64,000 nucleotides of DNA, from contig JAEWJZ010000033.1 in the NCBI GenBank assembly GCA_023386315.1, positions 1 through 64,000 on the forward strand, written 5' to 3'. A model generated the notes under the pieces. That model was not told the origin of the DNA and searched no databases. It saw nothing but the letters and a program-made list of their open reading frames with translations. This DNA comes from Bacillota bacterium. Its GTDB lineage: Bacteria > Bacillota > Clostridia > Lachnospirales > Lachnospiraceae. Position 1 is the first letter of the stretch. Each line of letters starts with the position of its first letter. The position numbers and the translations under genes are program-made. Below, piece after piece: positions 38,570 through 46,322 of this stretch.

Positions 38570-38670
38570 GACCGCAACATTGCAAAGTATCAGATTTTAC
38601 GGTCTTAAATATGCGGTGTTACACATGATTGCAAGGTTGCAAACGCCATAGACTTTGCGGTGTTGCGGTC
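38570..38670. repeat. Repeat cluster after RepA-like gene (origin candidate)
   Basis: An 18-nt sequence (38570-38587, starting GACCGCAACA) recurs inverted at 38653-38670 with 16 of 18 bases matching. Between and within the arms TTGCAA occurs three times and TGCGGTGTT twice. Such clusters next to a replication ATPase gene suggest iterons or a replication origin, but a regulatory hairpin is also possible. Confidence 0.4.
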
Positions 38671-38703
38671 TTGCAGATTAAAAAAGGAAAGGACGTATGT
38701 GTC

Positions 38704-39084
38704 ATGAAGGAAGAAACAATATTTGAGAAGTTGGGTATAGAGTATCAGGAGATTGAAGGGATTTTTTATCCAATTTTATCTGCTCCATCGGCGGATAGTC
38801 AGTGCCTTAATGTTGGGAAATATGGTCGTATATGGATTGAGCATATTAAGATAACTTACCCACAGAGATATCGTACACTGGTGCGCTTTGGAGAATTAAA
38901 GGAGCGAGCTGAAATGGTTAATGAAACAGCATATGAGTTATTAGAAGACATTGAAGTCAGATGGCTGAATAAGCATAGACCAAAGAATACTAATTCCTTT
39001 ATCGAGCAGTTACACCTTCGCAACCAAGCACGAATGATGGCAGAGGAAGTTGTGCTTCATGATGTAGTCAGACAGTTTCACTAA
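38704..39084 (+). CDS. TnpV-like transposon protein
   Basis: The 126-residue product resembles TnpV proteins carried by clostridial mobilizable transposons such as Tn4451; their function is not known. It has a GRIWIEHIKITYPQRYRTLV block and a helical C-terminus with WLNKHRPKNTNSFIEQLHLRN. The ATG at 38704 has GGAAAGGA about 10 nt upstream; the frame to 38629 runs through the inverted repeat and is unlikely. It stands between the RepA-like and ParM-like genes. Confidence 0.75.
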   Translation: MKEETIFEKLGIEYQEIEGIFYPILSAPSADSQCLNVGKYGRIWIEHIKITYPQRYRTLVRFGELKERAEMVNETAYELLEDIEVRWLNKHRPKNTNSFIEQLHLRNQARMMAEEVVLHDVVRQFH

Positions 39085-39115
39085 TTAAACAAACACAAGA
39101 AAGAGAGGATTTTTT

Positions 39116-40045
39116 ATGAATCAATATAGAGTAGATGGGAGCCTGATTATTGCTGTAGATCACGGTTTCGGAAATATGAAAACAGCAAATATAGTATTTA
39201 GCAATGGAATGGCGGTATATGACACAGAGCCAATTATGAGCAGAGATTATTTGTTCTTTGAGGGAAAATATTATGTTCTGAATCAGGGGCATAAGCCATA
39301 TGCTTCTGAAAAAATTAACGATGATGATTTTTATATTCTTACTATTGCAGCGATTGCAAAGGAACTTCGATTAAGGGGTATTACTAGAGAGCAAGTTCAC
39401 CTTGCGGTAGGATTACCACTAAAATGGAGGGATGTACAGCAGGAAGAGTTTAAGAAGTATTTGCTAAGAAATAAGCATGTGGAATTTACCTATTGTGGTA
39501 GCAAATATTTTGTAGACATTACCGGGTGCAGTGTAATGCCACAATGTTATGCTGCTGTGGCAGAAAAGTTAGGTTCTTATAATGGACTTAATATGTTGGC
39601 TGACATTGGAAATGGAACCATGAATGTTATGTATCTTCAGGATGGTAGAACCATTGAGAAAAAAATGTGGACGGAAATCCTTGGCGTAAAACAATGCGCC
39701 TTGCTGATTCACGATGCAGTGCTCAATAAGTTTCAGGTCGAACTAGATGAAAGTCTCTTAAATTCCTATCTTATGAAGGGAAGAGCTGATGTGGATGAAG
39801 AATATCTGACATTTATGGAAGATACTGCTAAGACCTATGTGCAAAGCATTTTCTTGAAATTGAAGGAGCTTGGCTATAATTCCAAACTGATGAAACTGCA
39901 CTTCATGGGTGGTGGAGCAAAACTGGTAGAGCTATTTGGTGAGTATGAACCGGCAAGAGTATCTTTTAATCATGACATTTGTGCCAATGCCAAAGGCTTC
40001 GAGTATTTCTGTTATCTCGCAATGCGTAAACGCAGACGTAATTAA
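39116..40045 (+). CDS. ParM/StbA-type actin-like ATPase
   Basis: ParM proteins polymerise into filaments that push plasmid copies apart. The 309-residue protein has the actin-fold phosphate-1 motif AVDHGFGNMKT at residues about 11-21. A phosphate-2-like LADIGNGTMNV lies near 162 and a MGGGAKLVELFG adenosine-type motif near 262. AGAGAGGA precedes the ATG. The next gene is a small RHH-like protein, as in parMR operons. Plasmid-type partition genes in a chromosomal element suggest that the excised form is maintained for some time. Confidence 0.88.
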   Translation: MNQYRVDGSLIIAVDHGFGNMKTANIVFSNGMAVYDTEPIMSRDYLFFEGKYYVLNQGHKPYASEKINDDDFYILTIAAIAKELRLRGITREQVHLAVGLPLKWRDVQQEEFKKYLLRNKHVEFTYCGSKYFVDITGCSVMPQCYAAVAEKLGSYNGLNMLADIGNGTMNVMYLQDGRTIEKKMWTEILGVKQCALLIHDAVLNKFQVELDESLLNSYLMKGRADVDEEYLTFMEDTAKTYVQSIFLKLKELGYNSKLMKLHFMGGGAKLVELFGEYEPARVSFNHDICANAKGFEYFCYLAMRKRRRN

Positions 40046-40062
40046 GAAGGGAGCTGGGGTAA

Positions 40063-40542
40063 ATGAAGGATACAGAGCAAAAGACCGTTCGCTTCTATGC
40101 CAATAATCCTAAGCATAAGGAGGCATGGGAGTATCTTCACCAACTGGATAAAGATATTTGTTCCTCACAGCAGGATTTTATAATTGATGCTATTAACAGC
40201 TATTATCACAAGCTGGCAGATTTGAAGGATGATCCATATCTGGAGACACGAGAGCGTGAAGAAGAATTTATCAAGCGGATTACACATGGCGTGATGGAGC
40301 AATTAACATCAGATCTTCCGAAGGTGGTTGGTGGATTTTTGATTGGTTTGTTGGCAGGAGAAACAGATGGTGTGTCTTCCATTGGGAGAGCACTTGCAGA
40401 GAAGTATACAAGTGATGCTGTTGATGAGAAGGCTGTTTGTATTTCACCCAATGCCGAGGTAAAACAAGATGAAATCAAAGTTGATATCAGTGAAGCGGAA
40501 GTTGCTGATAATGAGTACTTGGATTTGGATAATATTTTCTAA
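40063..40542 (+). CDS. ParR-like partner of the ParM homologue
   Basis: The 159-residue protein follows parM by 17 nt. Its N-terminus (KTVRFYANNPKHKEAWEYL, then QQDFIIDAINSYY) fits a ribbon-helix-helix domain, as in ParR centromere-binding adaptors. The rest is acidic with a hydrophobic patch around residue 90 and an acidic tail that could contact ParM filaments. The assignment rests mainly on position and on the N-terminal pattern. Confidence 0.6.
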   Translation: MKDTEQKTVRFYANNPKHKEAWEYLHQLDKDICSSQQDFIIDAINSYYHKLADLKDDPYLETREREEEFIKRITHGVMEQLTSDLPKVVGGFLIGLLAGETDGVSSIGRALAEKYTSDAVDEKAVCISPNAEVKQDEIKVDISEAEVADNEYLDLDNIF

Positions 40543-40547
40543 AAGAA

Positions 40548-40683
40548 ATCAGAAATGAAATCACTTGTGAAAAGATGACATCAAGAATAAGCCAGTCTGA
40601 CATCAGAAATTGTTGGTGAAATGACTGGTGTCAGATGTCTTTCTTTTTGCAATCAGAAGAGTCTGATAGAGTTCATTTCTGAT
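40548..40683. repeat. Inverted repeat and TCAGA cluster after the ParR-like gene
   Basis: ATCAGAAATGAA (40548-40559) is repeated inverted and exact at 40672-40683. More ATCAGAA copies lie near 40602 and 40652. A hairpin, CTGACATC with GGTGTCAG, followed by a T-rich run, lies inside and can serve as a terminator. The cluster could be the centromere bound by the ParR-like protein. Confidence 0.45.
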
Positions 40684-40736
40684 ATTATTACGCTTTTGGT
40701 AAATATCATAAGTGTAATTTTATTGTATATTATATC

Positions 40737-40821
40737 GCCCACTGTGGTGGGCTAAATATCGGGTGCAGGTGCTCCTGCTAAGACGTCCGCTGTTGCGGAT
40801 GGGAAAAGTGCTACCTTTTCC
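40737..40821. other. Tandem hairpin array, oriT candidate
   Basis: Four perfect short stems follow each other: GCCCAC/GTGGGC (40737-40752), GCAGG/CCTGC (40765-40778), TCCGC/GCGGA (40786-40799) and GGAAAAG/CTTTTCC (40802-40821). The stretch lies just upstream of mobC and the relaxase, the usual place of oriT. A single-strand replication start site is an alternative. Confidence 0.55.
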
Positions 40822-40896
40822 GTATCTTGCAAACCCTGTGAACCGTACTAAGAGAATTACCCAGGCATTAGCCAGGGAAGAAAGGAGATAAAGACA

Positions 40897-40989
40897 ATGG
40901 CACAGATAAGAGAGATTTGTACCAAAACACAAAGGAAGATTGGAGGATTTTTATATGACAAATGGAAAACGAAAATATCTATCCTGTAA
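40897..40989 (+). CDS. Possible 30-residue leader peptide
   Basis: ATG 40897 has an excellent AAAGGAG 9 nt upstream and reads a basic 30-residue peptide that ends after the mobC start, overlapping it by 35 nt in another frame. The strong site with such a short product suggests translational coupling or control of mobC rather than a functional protein. Confidence 0.4.
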   Translation: MAQIREICTKTQRKIGGFLYDKWKTKISIL

Positions 40990-41323
40990 GAAGGATTGTC
41001 ACGTTTCTTTGAAATTATCAGAGGAAGATTTTATGAAACTGGAATCAGATGCGAAATCAGCAGGAATGGATCGAAGCAAATATTTGCGAGCTTTGATTCA
41101 GAATGCAAAAGGGATTGACCCAACATTTGCGGCAGATAGGGCACAGCTAATCAGAAAAGTTTCTGGAGTATCAAACAATGTGAACCAGATGGCACATTTG
41201 GCAAATGCGCAAGGGCAGATATATTTTTCGGCAATAGAAGAGGCTCGTCAGGAAGTGGTAAAACTTCAGGATATTTTGAAGGAGGTACTAGACGTATGGC
41301 AATTACGAAAATCATGCACATGA
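40955..41323 (+). CDS. mobC: MobC relaxosome accessory protein
   Basis: The 122-residue protein has a ribbon-helix-helix start (HVSLKLSEEDFMKLESDAK then MDRSKYLRALI) and a C-terminal MobC-type block with IRKVSGVSNNVNQMAHLAN. MobC proteins bind oriT and help the relaxase open the strands. ATG 40955 has GGAGG 8 nt upstream. It overlaps the relaxase gene by 28 nt, a tight coupling that supports a joint function. Confidence 0.85.
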   Translation: MTNGKRKYLSCKKDCHVSLKLSEEDFMKLESDAKSAGMDRSKYLRALIQNAKGIDPTFAADRAQLIRKVSGVSNNVNQMAHLANAQGQIYFSAIEEARQEVVKLQDILKEVLDVWQLRKSCT

Positions 41324-43347
41324 ATTCAGAGAAAAACCGTAATCCGGCACAACATCTTCAAAATGCACTGGAGTATATTCAGAATCCAGACAAGACAGAG
41401 AAATTATTTTTGGTGGGCAGTGTAAACTGTCTGCCAGAAACAGCCTTTGACCAGATGATGGATACAAAGAAGTTATTTCAAAAGACGAATAAGAGGCAGG
41501 GTTATCATATCGTATTGTCCTTGAAACCGGGAGAGGGAACACCAGAAATTGCATTTGATATGGCACGGAGGTTTACGGAGAAATTTCTTGGTGACAGATA
41601 TGAAGCTGTTTATGCCGTTCATATTGATAAAGATCATATTCATAGTCACATCGTTTGGAATAGTGTAAGTCTTCTTGATGGTAGAAAATATGATTATAAG
41701 AAAGGCGATTGGAAACATATAATTCAACCAATTACCAATAAGCTATGCAAGGAATATGGTCTGTCTATTATCGAAGCAGAGTATGTGAAGAATTCGCAGA
41801 ATCTTTCCAGAAAAGAATGGCAATATGAACAGACATTTAAAGAAATGATTCATCGAGACGCAATGTTTTGTGCTTCCTATGCTGGGAGCATGGAACATTT
41901 TTTGTTTTTAATGCAGCGATTGGGATATGAATTTAAGCCGAAGGAATATCTTACCGTAAAGATGCCTGGACGGAAATTGTATCATCATTTGGATAAGATG
42001 GATGAATACTTTGCAGAGGACAGGTTCAAATACTGCTTTGAATACACCAGTATGAATATATCTTACTTTCATGCTACAAATCCAACTTGGATAAAGCGGA
42101 GTAATATGTCGCCCTATCAAAAGAAATTTTATGGGAAGATGTATCGTTTGCGTATGATTGAGCAGAAACGATTTTATGTAAAATCAGCCAAGTATGCCAA
42201 GGATTTGATGTTATTTCATAAGTTGCAGGAAGAGTATCTGTTTCTTGCAAATAATAATATTCGTACCATAGAGGACCTGCTTGATATTAGAGAAAGTAAG
42301 CTGAAGCGTATTGATGAAATTACAAAGATTCAGGACTCAATTTACAAGCAAAATTCTAGTAAGAAGCGAGCTTGTAATTCTGATGGGGATTGGAGAGCGT
42401 ATCAGCAATGGCGAATTGACGAGTACAGTAAACTGGATCAGCTGAAGGTCGAGAAAAAGGAAGCCAAGAATATGGTTACAATGGCAGAGCGATGTTTGAC
42501 AGAAAAGTTAGATACAGCAATTGATGTGGTATCAGAGTTTGAAGAAATTGATTCTACGAATAAGATTGAAATACCAGAATTTGTTAAGGAGAGGGTAGTA
42601 GAGTCGAAAGCTGGAATTGTAAGAGAAGATTTGTATTTGGACGATGAGACGGTATTTGAAGCTCAGAAACCAATAGAGAAGCAGGTGGCATTTTATGATG
42701 AGAAGCATATATGGGATGAAGCGTTGCAAGAACACCAAGAGATAGTGGAGCATATAGGGCAGTCGCAATATAAGGATGTTTCGTCTCGAGCAGATGAACT
42801 GGCCAGTGAGCGTGAACTACAAAACACTATAGAGGTTAGAATGGCTGTAAAACCTGAATTAGAGGATTATAAAGTGTCGCTTCCTAATAGGTTTTCAGAG
42901 TATTCTCTTCTATCGGTAGAAGAAAAAGTGAAGTGCTATCAGATGACGGGTAAGGAAGACACCTATGCTATGGTGGAAGCTTATTTTAAGCTTATTGGTC
43001 ATCCGATTTATTTTGGTGAGATCTATGATGAAGCGAAAGAACTAGAAACTGCTTATAAATCCAGTTTGATAGAGGAGCAGTCTGAATTAATTGCCGTGGG
43101 GATGATTCTGGATGGAATAACTCCTGAATCATATTCTCTTTTATCTGTTGTTTCTAAGGCAAAGTATTTTGAATTTGATATGGCAGATAATAATTATAAT
43201 TTGAACTTGTATAAAGAAGTTATGAGGAAGATGAATCAAAAGATGTCCAGTTCAGAGTTATTTGAAGGATATCAGGAGATTTATGAGGCGAAGATGATGA
43301 AGCGGATGGATAGAACGCAGGAGAAGAATTGGGATAGAGGTAGATAG
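41296..43347 (+). CDS. Relaxase (mobilization nuclease)
   Basis: This 683-residue protein should nick the element at oriT and pilot the strand into a recipient. The N-terminal relaxase domain (about 1-170) has HLQNALEYIQNPDKT and the metal-binding histidine motif HIDKDHIHSHIVWN near residue 113, as in MobA/MobL-type mobilization nucleases. The candidate catalytic Tyr is among those in residues 20-75 but cannot be fixed by eye. The long C-terminal part is charged and helical without a helicase or primase motif that I recognise. AAGGAGG precedes the ATG. No coupling protein or secretion genes follow. Confidence 0.9.
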   Translation: MAITKIMHMNSEKNRNPAQHLQNALEYIQNPDKTEKLFLVGSVNCLPETAFDQMMDTKKLFQKTNKRQGYHIVLSLKPGEGTPEIAFDMARRFTEKFLGDRYEAVYAVHIDKDHIHSHIVWNSVSLLDGRKYDYKKGDWKHIIQPITNKLCKEYGLSIIEAEYVKNSQNLSRKEWQYEQTFKEMIHRDAMFCASYAGSMEHFLFLMQRLGYEFKPKEYLTVKMPGRKLYHHLDKMDEYFAEDRFKYCFEYTSMNISYFHATNPTWIKRSNMSPYQKKFYGKMYRLRMIEQKRFYVKSAKYAKDLMLFHKLQEEYLFLANNNIRTIEDLLDIRESKLKRIDEITKIQDSIYKQNSSKKRACNSDGDWRAYQQWRIDEYSKLDQLKVEKKEAKNMVTMAERCLTEKLDTAIDVVSEFEEIDSTNKIEIPEFVKERVVESKAGIVREDLYLDDETVFEAQKPIEKQVAFYDEKHIWDEALQEHQEIVEHIGQSQYKDVSSRADELASERELQNTIEVRMAVKPELEDYKVSLPNRFSEYSLLSVEEKVKCYQMTGKEDTYAMVEAYFKLIGHPIYFGEIYDEAKELETAYKSSLIEEQSELIAVGMILDGITPESYSLLSVVSKAKYFEFDMADNNYNLNLYKEVMRKMNQKMSSSELFEGYQEIYEAKMMKRMDRTQEKNWDRGR

Positions 43348-43589
43348 TTTAGGGGCGTGTTACTATGGAGGAGTTATTCTGTAGTGACATGCAATTCTTG
43401 CTAATGATTATTAGATGAATATGTTTAGTTTATAGTATTGATTTTAGATTAGATTAATATATTCGAATTGATTGATCTGCATGAATAGTTTAAAATACGT
43501 GAGAAAAGAAGATGAAAACTATATTGTGTTTACATTTGATTTTACTATATTGAGTCATATATATAATGAAAATATTTAATATAATATAG
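43348..43589. other. AT-rich gap after the relaxase gene
   Basis: No gene or clear structured site is visible. It separates the mobilization block from the restriction cargo. Confidence 0.5.
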
Positions 43590-43606
43590 GTGTAAACAGT
43601 TTACAC
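43590..43606. promoter_or_regulatory. Palindrome upstream of the cargo promoter
   Basis: GTGTAAACAGTTTACAC is a perfect 17-bp palindrome ending 11 nt before the -35 element of the next promoter. It is a good candidate operator for a dimeric regulator. Confidence 0.55.
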
Positions 43607-43617
43607 AATAAAAAAGA

Positions 43618-43646
43618 TTGACAAATGTGAAAATTCTTGATATAAT
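43618..43646 (+). promoter_or_regulatory. Strong promoter of the restriction cargo
   Basis: A perfect TTGACA (43618-43623) and TATAAT (43641-43646) are separated by 17 nt. Transcription would begin near 43653, leaving a leader of about 140 nt before the first gene. Confidence 0.88.
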
Positions 43647-43665
43647 GTACAAGACAAATAAAAAA

Positions 43666-43746
43666 GCCTTTTCTATACGCTGGGTAAGAAAAGGCGGTTA
43701 GCATCTTGCGATACTCTTCTGCAAAAATAGTATACTGCAAAATGCT
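43666..43746 (+). ncRNA. Structured leader with two hairpins
   Basis: GCCTTTTCT (43666-43674) pairs with AGAAAAGGC (43687-43695). A second, longer hairpin spans 43700-43746 with paired blocks AGCAT/ATGCT, TTGC/GCAA and ATACT/AGTAT around a 13-nt loop. No T-run follows, so it does not look like a plain terminator. It may be a regulatory leader or the 5' part of a small RNA. I could not assign a known class. Confidence 0.5.
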
Positions 43747-43794
43747 TCATTTGTCAAATACAACACTAGTAGAATGAAAATGGAGGAACTAAAA

Positions 43795-44091
43795 ATGGTT
43801 TATATTGATGCAGTACATTATGAAACTGATAAACATGGATGTGAGGTAATATCAAAGCTTAAATGGACAAACACACTAAGCCAAAAGGCTGAAAAAGTTT
43901 GTACGAAAAGTGAAATGATAGATTTCATTAACAAAAATCCGGATGTTACAAAAACAAAATATTTAAAAAGCAATGGTTGGATGCAACAATGGGTTGAAGG
44001 TGAAGATGTTAGAGTAGTAGATAATTCATATCTTCGCACAGATACAAATGGAATAAAAGCAGATAATTTAGGGTCTTTACCTAGATTTTAA
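43795..44091 (+). CDS. DUF3892-like small protein
   Basis: The 98-residue protein has the pattern of DUF3892 proteins: a start of short strands (VYIDAVHYETDKHGCEVIS), then the typical end YLRTDTNGIKADNLGSLPRF. Its function is unknown. The start ATG 43795 has GGAGG 8 nt upstream; the frame to 43774 lacks a site. It has its own strong promoter and structured leader and is followed by a hairpin, so it can be made in excess over the restriction genes. It might regulate or tag along with them; this is open. Confidence 0.7.
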   Translation: MVYIDAVHYETDKHGCEVISKLKWTNTLSQKAEKVCTKSEMIDFINKNPDVTKTKYLKSNGWMQQWVEGEDVRVVDNSYLRTDTNGIKADNLGSLPRF

Positions 44092-44098
44092 GTAATAG

Positions 44099-44124
44099 TA
44101 AGCAACGGCCCAGCACGTTGCTTA
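44099..44124 (+). terminator. Hairpin between DUF3892 gene and hsd operon
   Basis: TAAGCAACG (44099-44107) pairs with CGTTGCTTA (44116-44124), a 9-bp stem with an 8-nt loop and a moderately T-rich tail. It is probably a leaky terminator, since no other promoter is obvious before hsdM. Confidence 0.65.
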
Positions 44125-44148
44125 TTTGTTATTTAGAAAGGAGGAGAA

Positions 44149-44691
44149 ATGAAGCAAAAGTTAAAAGATATAGCTGAAATTAAATTTTGCCTTTCTGTTA
44201 CATCTAAGGTTGAATTTCAAGATAAACGAAGAATAGTAACGCCTTCAAGTTTTTTGGAGAACAATGTACTAGTGGGGATAGTGGAAGATGATAAATTGAA
44301 AATAAGTGATGATATGAAAATTTCAAAAGGTGATATTGTTATTAAACGTATAGGCCCATCTTTTGTAAATTATATTGAGTGCATAGATGATGATGTATAT
44401 GCAGGAGGTAATCTAATTATAGTTAGAGCTAAAGAGGTAAATGAAAAATATTTGGCTTTTGTATTAAATGAGAATGTAAAGAAAATTATAGCTTCATTAG
44501 TGGGGACAAAAATACCAGCAATAGGTAGAAATGATTTGGAAGATGTAGAAATTCCGTTACTTTCATTGCAACAGCAAATAGCCATTGGTGAGATTTGGTT
44601 TAATTCTATTAAGCTAAAGAAACTTAAACAACAGTTATATGATTTGGAAAATGAAAAACTTAAGCAACAACTTATGAACTATGTAATATAA
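44149..44691 (+). CDS. Half-length type I specificity subunit (one target domain)
   Basis: The 180-residue protein looks like one half of HsdS: a single target-recognition domain (KLKDIAEIKF, then KGDIVIKRIGP and VYAGGNLIIVR) followed by one conserved helix region with LSLQQQIAIGEIWFNSIKLKKL. Normal HsdS has two target domains and two helix regions. Some type I systems use two half subunits as a dimer, which would give a symmetric target, so this need not be a broken gene. AAAGGAGGAG is placed just before the ATG, and hsdM follows within 20 nt. Confidence 0.8.
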   Translation: MKQKLKDIAEIKFCLSVTSKVEFQDKRRIVTPSSFLENNVLVGIVEDDKLKISDDMKISKGDIVIKRIGPSFVNYIECIDDDVYAGGNLIIVRAKEVNEKYLAFVLNENVKKIIASLVGTKIPAIGRNDLEDVEIPLLSLQQQIAIGEIWFNSIKLKKLKQQLYDLENEKLKQQLMNYVI

Positions 44692-44705
44692 ATGGAGGAA
44701 TTATT

Positions 44706-46322
44706 GTGATGATAAAGAAAACTAGCTTCGAAGACATTAAAAGTGCGTTATGGGCGGGAGCCAATACGTTTAGGGATAATATTGATGCATCAAATTATAA
44801 AGACTATGTTTTGTCTATGCTTTTTGTGAAATATTTAAGTGATACATTTGAAGAAAGCGTAGAAAATCTAAAAAAAGATTATGAAGGAATTAGATTGGAA
44901 CGGCAAATCCAAAATCTACCTTTTGTTTTAAAGAGGGAATATACATTTGATTATTTGCTTGAAAATAAATATGCCATCGATATAGGAACAAAGATTAGCG
45001 AAGCATTAACAGGAATTGAAAGCTCGAATTCGATACTTGGAGGGATATTTAGAGGAATTGATTTCAATAGTGAAAATAATCTAGGAAAAAAAGAACAAAA
45101 AAATCCATTGCTAAGAAATTTGTTGGATGATTTTGCTGACTTAGATTTAAGACCAAGTCATATAGAGACGAATAATAATCAGGTTCCAGCAGATGTTGTA
45201 GGTGATGCATATGAATATATGATAGGGGAATTTGCAACAATGGCAGGTAAGAAGGCAGGAAGCTTTTTTACACCACAACAGGTATCGGAAGTTATGGCAC
45301 AAATTGTTGATCCTCAACCTAAAGATCGTGTTTATGATCCGACCTGTGGGTCGGGATCTTTACTAATTCGCGCAGCAAAAAAAGGTGGGTTAGATAATGT
45401 TTCTATATATGGACAAGAGGTAAATAATTCAGCAATTTCAATGGCTAGAATGAATATGTTTATACATGATATTAAAGATGCTCATATAGCGTGGGGGGAT
45501 ACCCTTGCAAATCCTCAACACTTGGATAGCGATGGTAATTTAATGAAGTTTGATTGTATTGTTGCTAATATGCCATTCAGTAAAGATAAATGGGCAGAAG
45601 GATTTAATCCAGGTGGTGAAGTATCTGTTGATGACGAAGATGACACGAAATCTACAAAAAAGGGAAAGAAAAAAGACTTTAAGATGGAGCCCTCACTGGA
45701 TAAGCATCATAGGTTTGATGTTGGGGTACCACCTACAAGTAAAGGTGATTGGGCATTTCTCCTTCATATGATTCATAGTATGAGTGGAAATGGACGAGTT
45801 GCGGCAGTTGCTCCACATGGAGTGCTTTTTAGGGGTGCTTCAGAGGGAAGGATTAGACAGGCTGTTATAGAAAAAAATCTAATTGATGCAGTAATCGGGT
45901 TTCCTGAAAATTTATTTTATGGAACGTCTATTCCAGCGTGTATTGTTGTTTTCAGAAAAGGTAGAACAACAACAGATATTTTGTTTATAGATGCGTCAAA
46001 AGAGTATAAGAAGGATAAGGCTAAGAACAAATTAAGAGAAGGTTTGAATGATGAAACAGATGATATAAAGAAAATTGTTGATACTTATAAAACATTTTTG
46101 AAAGGTGATAATGCCGAAGTTGAAAAATATAGTCATGTTGCTTCAATATCTGAGATACAGGAAAATGAGTATAACTTGAATATTCCACGATATGTAGATA
46201 CTTTTGAAGAAGAAGAAATTATCGATTTAGAAGAAGTTAATCGTGAAATAGTTGAGATAAAAATGCAAATCGCTGAAGTTGAGGCATGTATGGAGAAATA
46301 TATGAAGGAGTTAGGGCTATGA
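44706..46322 (+). CDS. hsdM: Type I restriction-modification methyltransferase HsdM
   Basis: HsdM methylates adenine at the site chosen by HsdS and is also needed for cleavage. The 538-residue protein has the N-terminal HsdM domain (ALWAGANTFRDNIDA), SAM-binding motif I DPTCGSGSLL from Asp211, and the catalytic motif as NMPF at residue 288, a variant of the usual NPPF/Y. The C-terminal helices suit HsdS contact. The GTG at 44706 and the ATG at 44709 are both possible behind GGAGG. The stop overlaps the dinD start (ATGA). Confidence 0.95.
   Translation: MMIKKTSFEDIKSALWAGANTFRDNIDASNYKDYVLSMLFVKYLSDTFEESVENLKKDYEGIRLERQIQNLPFVLKREYTFDYLLENKYAIDIGTKISEALTGIESSNSILGGIFRGIDFNSENNLGKKEQKNPLLRNLLDDFADLDLRPSHIETNNNQVPADVVGDAYEYMIGEFATMAGKKAGSFFTPQQVSEVMAQIVDPQPKDRVYDPTCGSGSLLIRAAKKGGLDNVSIYGQEVNNSAISMARMNMFIHDIKDAHIAWGDTLANPQHLDSDGNLMKFDCIVANMPFSKDKWAEGFNPGGEVSVDDEDDTKSTKKGKKKDFKMEPSLDKHHRFDVGVPPTSKGDWAFLLHMIHSMSGNGRVAAVAPHGVLFRGASEGRIRQAVIEKNLIDAVIGFPENLFYGTSIPACIVVFRKGRTTTDILFIDASKEYKKDKAKNKLREGLNDETDDIKKIVDTYKTFLKGDNAEVEKYSHVASISEIQENEYNLNIPRYVDTFEEEEIIDLEEVNREIVEIKMQIAEVEACMEKYMKELGL

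Noticed and set aside
43653..44091. Type III toxin-antitoxin (repeat RNA plus ToxN-like toxin)
   Set aside because: The leader has hairpins but no tandem repeat array, and the following gene is DUF3892-like, not ToxN-like.
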